44,568 nt of DNA from CAZLYF01 sp964586835 (GTDB taxonomy: Bacteria; Bacillota; Clostridia; Christensenellales; Aristaeellaceae). Shown one piece after another: positions 40,314-44,568 of this stretch. The position numbers were made by a program, and so were the translations under genes. Positions within the stretch are counted from its first letter, which is position 1. Each line of letters begins with the position of its first letter. The stretch lies in the NCBI GenBank assembly GCA_964586835.1, contig CAZPIC010000018.1, forward strand, positions 1 through 44,568, read 5' to 3'. Below the pieces are notes generated by a model, which was not told the DNA's origin, ran no database searches, and worked only from the letters and a program-made list of their open reading frames with translations.

Positions 40314-41357
40314 TCAGCCCTCCGCCCGGCGCTTTGCCCGGAAGCGTCTGAACCCCACGTTCCTCAGCGCGCTGACGATGACAGCCAGTACAATCAGGAT
40401 CCCCGTCAGCAGGTCCGCCCAAAAAGTGTTGACGTTCATCTGCGTCAGCGCCGGGGAGATGATCGCCAGCAGCAGAGCCCCCAGTGCCGTACCATAGATC
40501 GTACCAGACCCGCCAATCGCGCTTGTCCCCCCAACGATGACTGCGGCAATCACCCTCATCTCGACGTTGTTGCCCACCGTGCACGTCACCCGGGTTCCCT
40601 GCGTGGCCAGTATCACAGAGCTAAAGCCCAGCAGCGCGCCTGCGATCATGTAGGTAATGATCAGGGTCCGGTCCACGTCAATGCCCGCATAGACCGCGCC
40701 CTGCCTGTTGTTGCCAATCGCGTACAGGCGGCGCATGAAACGGGAATACTTAAAGAAGTACACCGCCAGCAGCAGGAGCACAAGCCCAATCACCACCGAC
40801 AGGGGCACATAGCCCCCAAAGAGGTTGGCTTTAAACGAAAACCAGGTCCAGTTGTTTCTCAAATTGTAAATCGAGCCTTCGAGAAACAGCAGCAGCGCCC
40901 CATAGTATATCTGCGTGGTGGCCAGGGTGATCACCAGCGAAGGGATGTGAAACTTAGCCATCAGCCAGGCGTTGAAACCGCACAGCAATGCTCCCGTCAG
41001 GATGCCGGCTGGCAGGAAAACATAGATGGGGATGGATTTATCGATCTTGCTGATGGCCGCCATGACGATGGCGATCACCGAGATCACTGCGCCAAACGAG
41101 ATGTCGATGTTCCCGGTGATGATGATCATGGTCATCCCGATTCCCGCAATGAAGAGGTAGCTGAACACCCGGGCGACATTCATGATGTTCTGGATGGAAT
41201 AAAAGCCGTTCAGCCCTCCGGCGGCAAAGTAAAGGAATACCAGGATCGCAATGACGAGGAAGCCGAGGAATCCCTCAGGGGTCACGTACCTCTTTTTCAC
41301 CAGCTGCGGGGTTTTACCGCTGTCCTGCATATCGATGCCCACCTGTCCTTCATTCAT
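40314..41357 (-). CDS. Sugar-type ABC transporter permease (RbsC family), first
   Basis: The 347-residue membrane protein has FIAGIGMTMIIITGNIDISFGAVISV, RRLYAIGNNRQGAVYAGIDVDR and AVIVGGTSAIGGSGTIYGTALGA. The N-terminal 35 residues are cytoplasmic. I start at ATG 41357, overlapping the ATPase stop by 8 bases. A second in-frame ATG at 41330, after AAGGACAGG, is an alternative. The longer frame to 41453 runs through the ATPase gene. Confidence 0.9.
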   Translation of the reverse strand: MNEGQVGIDMQDSGKTPQLVKKRYVTPEGFLGFLVIAILVFLYFAAGGLNGFYSIQNIMNVARVFSYLFIAGIGMTMIIITGNIDISFGAVISVIAIVMAAISKIDKSIPIYVFLPAGILTGALLCGFNAWLMAKFHIPSLVITLATTQIYYGALLLFLEGSIYNLRNNWTWFSFKANLFGGYVPLSVVIGLVLLLLAVYFFKYSRFMRRLYAIGNNRQGAVYAGIDVDRTLIITYMIAGALLGFSSVILATQGTRVTCTVGNNVEMRVIAAVIVGGTSAIGGSGTIYGTALGALLLAIISPALTQMNVNTFWADLLTGILIVLAVIVSALRNVGFRRFRAKRRAEG

Positions 41358-42846
41358 CGCCGAGGGCAACTTTGAGGATCTTTTCCTGCGTCGCCTCAGC
41401 ACGGTCAAACTCTCCGGTGATGCGCCCGTTGGCCACCACGTAAATTCGGTCACACATCCCCAGAAGCTCAGGCAATTCGGAACTGATCAGCAGGATGGAC
41501 AGCCCCTGGCTGACCAACTCTCCGATGATCTTATGGATTTCTGCCTTCGCGTTGACATCCACCCCCCGGGTGGGTTCGTCCAGGATTAAAAGTCTGGGTT
41601 TGAGCGCAGTGGCCTTCGCAACAGACACCTTCTGCTGGTTACCGCCCGAAAGGTTTTCTACGATAGACGTTGGACCGGGGGCCTTGATATCGAAGCGCTG
41701 AATTGCCTCGGTGCCCATTTCGATTTCCCTCGCAATATCAATGACCCCACGCCGGGAAATGTTGCGAAGCTGCGGCAGGGTGATGTTCTTGCTGATGTCC
41801 ATTCCCAGCACGAGCCCGTACTTTCCCCGGTCTTCGGATACATAGACCATGCCGCCTGCCATGGCATCACGGTAATGGCTGATCTTTGCTTCTTTTCCAT
41901 CGATGAGGATTTCCCCGCTGTCGATCTTCGTGATCCCACAGATCGCCTGAGCAAGCTCTGTGCGGCCTGCGCCGGCCAGGCCCGACAGGCCCACGATCTC
42001 CCGGTGCCTAATGTGCAGGCTGATATCGTCAAGGAGGTCGCCCTGGCTGATGTGCCTGAGCTCTATCACCACGTCGCCGATGTCCGCCTCTGTTTTGGGA
42101 TAGTAGTTGGCAATCTCCCGGCCAACCATGTCGGCCACCAGCTGGTCCTTGTTGGTTTCGCTGACCTCGCGGCAGGAGATAAACTCGCCATCGCGGATCA
42201 CCGTCACGCGGTCGCAGACGACAAAGATCTCCTCCAGACGGTGACTGATGTATACAATGGAAGTCCCGTCTGCCTTCAGGTTCCTGATGATCTCAAACAG
42301 CGCGGTCACCTCGCGCTCCGTCAGGGAGGCGGTTGGCTCGTCCATGATCAGGATGCGCGCGTTGAAGGTCAGGGCCTTAGCGATCTCAACCAGCTGCTTC
42401 TGGGCGATCCCGATGTCACGGATCTTGGCGTTTAAGTCCAGTGACACGTTCATGCGTGCGAATATGGATTGCACCTTTTCACGCATGGACTTAAAGTCCA
42501 GGATCGGCACCCCAAAACGCCGCCTGACAACCTCATGGTTTAGGAACATATTCTCCATGATGGTCATCTCGTTAAACAGGCTTGTCTCCTGGTACATGAT
42601 CGCGATCCCCTTTTCAAAGGCATCGTTGGGATCGTTGATCACAACCTTTTCTCCGCGGATCGTGATGTCGCCGGAATCCTGCTTGTACACACCGGATACT
42701 ACCTTCATCAGGGTGGACTTGCCGGCACCGTTCTCTCCGCATATGGCATGGATCTCTCCCTCACGGATGGAGAAGGACATGTTTTTCAGCGCATGCACCC
42801 CGGGAAAGCTCTTGCAAATATTGTCAAGCACAAGGATATCGTTCAT
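41350..42846 (-). CDS. Sugar-type ABC transporter ATP-binding protein (two NBDs)
   Basis: The 498-residue protein has Walker A GENGAGKST (37-45), Walker B ILIMDEPTASLTERE and YISHRLEEIF in the first domain. In the second it has the degenerate AGAGRTELA, intact LSGGNQQKVSVAKA and LLILDEPTRGVDVNAK. ATG 42846 has GGAGGGG nine bases upstream. It follows the UroD-family gene with an 17-bp gap, so that gene is part of the same transcript and not a neighbour by chance. Confidence 0.94.
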   Translation of the reverse strand: MNDILVLDNICKSFPGVHALKNMSFSIREGEIHAICGENGAGKSTLMKVVSGVYKQDSGDITIRGEKVVINDPNDAFEKGIAIMYQETSLFNEMTIMENMFLNHEVVRRRFGVPILDFKSMREKVQSIFARMNVSLDLNAKIRDIGIAQKQLVEIAKALTFNARILIMDEPTASLTEREVTALFEIIRNLKADGTSIVYISHRLEEIFVVCDRVTVIRDGEFISCREVSETNKDQLVADMVGREIANYYPKTEADIGDVVIELRHISQGDLLDDISLHIRHREIVGLSGLAGAGRTELAQAICGITKIDSGEILIDGKEAKISHYRDAMAGGMVYVSEDRGKYGLVLGMDISKNITLPQLRNISRRGVIDIAREIEMGTEAIQRFDIKAPGPTSIVENLSGGNQQKVSVAKATALKPRLLILDEPTRGVDVNAKAEIHKIIGELVSQGLSILLISSELPELLGMCDRIYVVANGRITGEFDRAEATQEKILKVALGDE

Positions 42847-42863
42847 ACTGGCCTGCCCCTCCG

Positions 42864-43943
42864 TCACTTCAGCGCACCATATCGGATGGCCTCGTCAAAA
42901 AACGCGAGGATATTCTCCACTGGGGTGTCCGGCTGAATGTTGTGCGCGGGGGCGATGATATAGCGCTCCCGCCGCGTAGCGTCCATGCAACGGCGAACCT
43001 CTGCCCTGACGTCATCCGGGCTGCCATGAGGAAGGACGCCCTGTACATCGACCCCGCCAAAGAAGCCAATCTGATCACTGTAGGTCTCATGCAGCGTTTT
43101 CAGGTCCATCCCGGCGGCCGCGGGCTGCAGGGGGTTCAAAAAGTCGAGCCCTATCTCAATATAGTCCGGGATAATGGGCACAATGGACCCACAGGAATGG
43201 TAGGCAATACGAAGTTCAGGGTTCAGGCGCTTAAACTCCCTGAACATGCGCGCGTACCGCGGTTTAAACTGTGAACGCCACAGCTCCGGTGAGATCATCA
43301 TGCCTTTCTGTGTGCCAAAGTCATCCCCCGCCCAGATCATGTCGACGCCCAGGGCGATCATGCGGCGGCCTAAGCTCATGGAATAAGCCTCAATGCGGTC
43401 GAGCAACGCTGTCACATAGTCAGCCTCCGTCAGCAGGTCGCACAGGAATTTTTCAAGCCCCACCAGATTCCAGGCCAGCTCGAAAATGCAGGCCTCCAGG
43501 TCACCCACGATCGCGTAATCCCCACGGTATCGCGCGATGGTTTCCTCCGCGAAGTCCCAGCAGGCTGGATCCTCCGGGTCGGGCATCTGAAAGCGCCGGA
43601 GGTCCTCCATCGTTTCGCAGCCCGCCAGCGGCCGGCCCACCGCCTCGCCGTACAGCCCCACCGTCTGATACTCTATGCCCCATTCGTCCAAGGCATTTCC
43701 GTTTGGCAGGGTTACGGTGGGAGAGGCCCTTGTGGGCGCAACAATGACCGCATCATTTCCCAGGTCCAGCAGGATGTCCCTGTGGGAAATGCGGGTAGCC
43801 AGGAACGAATCGATAAAGCCCACTTCCCTGCCAAGGATCGGTGCGAGCTTTTCCGCCGCCTGTATGGTCAGGTTCGCCAGAATAGGCACCCTGTCGGGTC
43901 TGTCTCCTCTGAGAACTGACAGAAACCGTTCTCTGTGATTCAA
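42864..43943 (-). CDS. Uroporphyrinogen decarboxylase family protein (not HemE-like)
   Basis: This 359-residue UroD-fold protein opens with MNHRERFLSVLRGDRPDRVP, the standard start of catabolic UroD paralogues. It has DMIWAGDDFGTQKGMMISPELWRSQFKPRY and AYHSCGSIVPIIPDYIEIGLDFLNPLQP. HSCG (249-252) corresponds to the zinc-binding His-x-Cys of corrinoid methyltransferases MtaA/CmuA rather than the heme-pathway enzyme. No corrinoid protein gene is in the window. The start codon is TTG 43943, with GGGAGG six bases upstream. Leading an operon of sugar-type ABC genes and two hydrolases suggests a methyl-transfer, decarboxylation or other step on the imported compound; the actual reaction is unknown. 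Confidence 0.85.
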   Translation of the reverse strand: MNHRERFLSVLRGDRPDRVPILANLTIQAAEKLAPILGREVGFIDSFLATRISHRDILLDLGNDAVIVAPTRASPTVTLPNGNALDEWGIEYQTVGLYGEAVGRPLAGCETMEDLRRFQMPDPEDPACWDFAEETIARYRGDYAIVGDLEACIFELAWNLVGLEKFLCDLLTEADYVTALLDRIEAYSMSLGRRMIALGVDMIWAGDDFGTQKGMMISPELWRSQFKPRYARMFREFKRLNPELRIAYHSCGSIVPIIPDYIEIGLDFLNPLQPAAAGMDLKTLHETYSDQIGFFGGVDVQGVLPHGSPDDVRAEVRRCMDATRRERYIIAPAHNIQPDTPVENILAFFDEAIRYGALK

Positions 43944-44111
43944 TGCAGACCTCCCGTCTTCCGGGCTTACTCTTTTCGCCGCCCGCGCTTGCGCGCCCTG
44001 CTGCCGGCTATGTTAGCGTTCACATGGTCTCCCGCCAAAACCGGGGCGCACTGGCCGAGGCGGGCGGGCAAGCGCCCTTGCAGATAAGAGCACCGCAGAA
44101 GTCATGGGCTC

Positions 44112-44139
44112 ATTATACCGCCCGTCCGGGGTGTGTCAA
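44112..44139 (-). promoter_or_regulatory. Consensus promoter of the UroD/ABC/hydrolase operon
   Basis: TTGACA (44134-44139) and TATAAT (44112-44117) on the minus strand are both perfect, 16 bp apart. The leader to the TTG start is about 165 bases and contains GC-rich inverted repeats (GGCGGGCGGG region near 44060). Confidence 0.88.
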
Positions 44140-44144
44140 CACAG

Positions 44145-44159
44145 CGGCGTACCTTACAT
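44145..44159 (-). promoter_or_regulatory. 15-bp element shared by both sugar ABC promoters (copy 2)
   Basis: This is the same ATGTAAGGTACGCCG as at 28868-28882, again with exactly 5 bp to the -35 box. The five spacer bases and the sequence further upstream differ between the copies, so only this block is conserved. Confidence 0.65.
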
Positions 44160-44225
44160 ACATTGAGCACGAAAAGGGAGTCGTGCCTCATTAAAAAACG
44201 AGCGCGAATCGAGTATGCTCAGAGA

Positions 44226-44520
44226 ATGAAAAAGGAAGTAGTATCCATGAAAGCAAGAATTGAGGTCACAAAGCAACTCAAAGGCGCTTACCAAAGGGCC
44301 AGAAAGGCTGAGAAGTCCGTTATTCTGGATAGCTTTTGTCAGAGCACAGGGCTAAGCAGATCAACGGCCAGGCGTTACCTGAGCTCCGGGACACTGGGTG
44401 AGAAAAATGTACTGCGCATCGACAGACGGAAGTGTCGGCCAAGCAAATACAGTCCAGCTGCCAAGGAGAAGCTGATCTGGTTGTGGCGCGTCATGCTCAC
44501 GCCCTGCGGAAAGTATTTAG
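44226..44520 (+). pseudogene. Integrase-type transposase gene, interrupted
   Basis: From ATG 44226 (second start 44247) the frame reads MKKEVVSMKARIEVTKQLKG, then GAYQRARKAEKSVILDSFCQ and STGLSRSTARRYLSSG. The basic RIDRRKCRPSKYSPAAKEKL and LIWLWRVMLTPCGKYL follow. This is the helix-turn-helix and linker of an ISNCY-like transposase with an integrase core, where a line of more than 200 further residues with the catalytic DDE is expected. After KYL the similarity stops and the frame ends within 13 codons at sequence that looks like the end of another element. The transposase differs from the one remnant at 23493. Confidence 0.75.
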
Positions 44521-44568
44521 GGTCTGCTGAAAAAGGCATATTTTGGATTTCAGGCAGCTGATCTCATC
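44521..44568 (+). mobile_element. Start of a second IS inserted in the transposase gene
   Basis: The sequence from GGGTCTGCTGAAAAAGGC onward breaks the transposase frame. It resembles the terminal inverted repeats with CTGCTGAAAAA found on several DDE-type IS families. Only 48 bp are in the window, so the element and its family cannot be confirmed. Confidence 0.5.

Overview
The window looks like a chromosomal piece of a GC-rich, low-copy-IS anaerobic Firmicute, most likely an uncultured clostridial lineage. The evidence is: the rpmH-rnpA-yidD-yidC-jag cluster with a short (5-TM type) YidC; a T-box riboswitch ahead of valS; an ECF-type vitamin S component next to type III pantothenate kinase; a biotin-dependent carboxyltransferase/OadG cluster; two-subunit class I fumarase; consensus TTGACA-N16/17-TATAAT promoters and strong GGAGG ribosome binding sites. 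No tRNA, rRNA or CRISPR array was seen. The taxonomic placement is inference.

Layout. Positions 1-560 hold debris: an IS end, a transketolase C-terminal fragment and a 44-bp tandem repeat. Positions 561-9399 (+ strand) form one probable operon behind a near-consensus promoter: Gfo/Idh oxidoreductase, TIM-barrel sugar epimerase/isomerase, asd-dapA-dapB (lysine/diaminopimelate), tmcAL, fumarase alpha and beta, and a D,D-carboxypeptidase. From 9406 to 43943 every intact gene is on the minus strand. These are: coaX and a pantothenate-type ECF S component with their own promoter (9406-10935); a four-gene biotin carboxyltransferase cluster (10990-14654) resembling a 12S/5S/1.3S transcarboxylase plus OadG; rsmI-rsmH-valS behind a T-box; yceD-rpmF; and jag-yidC-yidD-rnpA-rpmH (20279-23251), which is normally beside dnaA/oriC. 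Upstream of rpmH there is no dnaA but a decayed IS.

The right half is transport-rich. A complete sugar-type ABC transporter (24065-28723) is followed across a gene-free 0.8 kb by a secreted metallo-beta-lactamase/lamin-tail protein and a YehZYXW-like osmoprotectant ABC system (29642-34701). After a decayed 1.1 kb (transposase and Ig-like remnants) comes a seven-gene operon (43943 down to 35841): UroD-family protein, ABC ATPase, two permeases, binding protein, phosphotriesterase-like hydrolase, and a creatinase-like M24 protein. The window ends in a transposase gene that appears to be interrupted by a second IS.

The most interesting signals are two. First, the UroD/ABC/PTE/M24 operon looks like an uptake-and-degradation route for an unidentified small molecule. 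Second, the same 15-bp element (ATGTAAGGTACGCCG) sits exactly 5 bp upstream of the -35 box of both sugar-type ABC operons, although they are 15 kb apart and otherwise unlike in their promoter DNA. This suggests a shared regulator.
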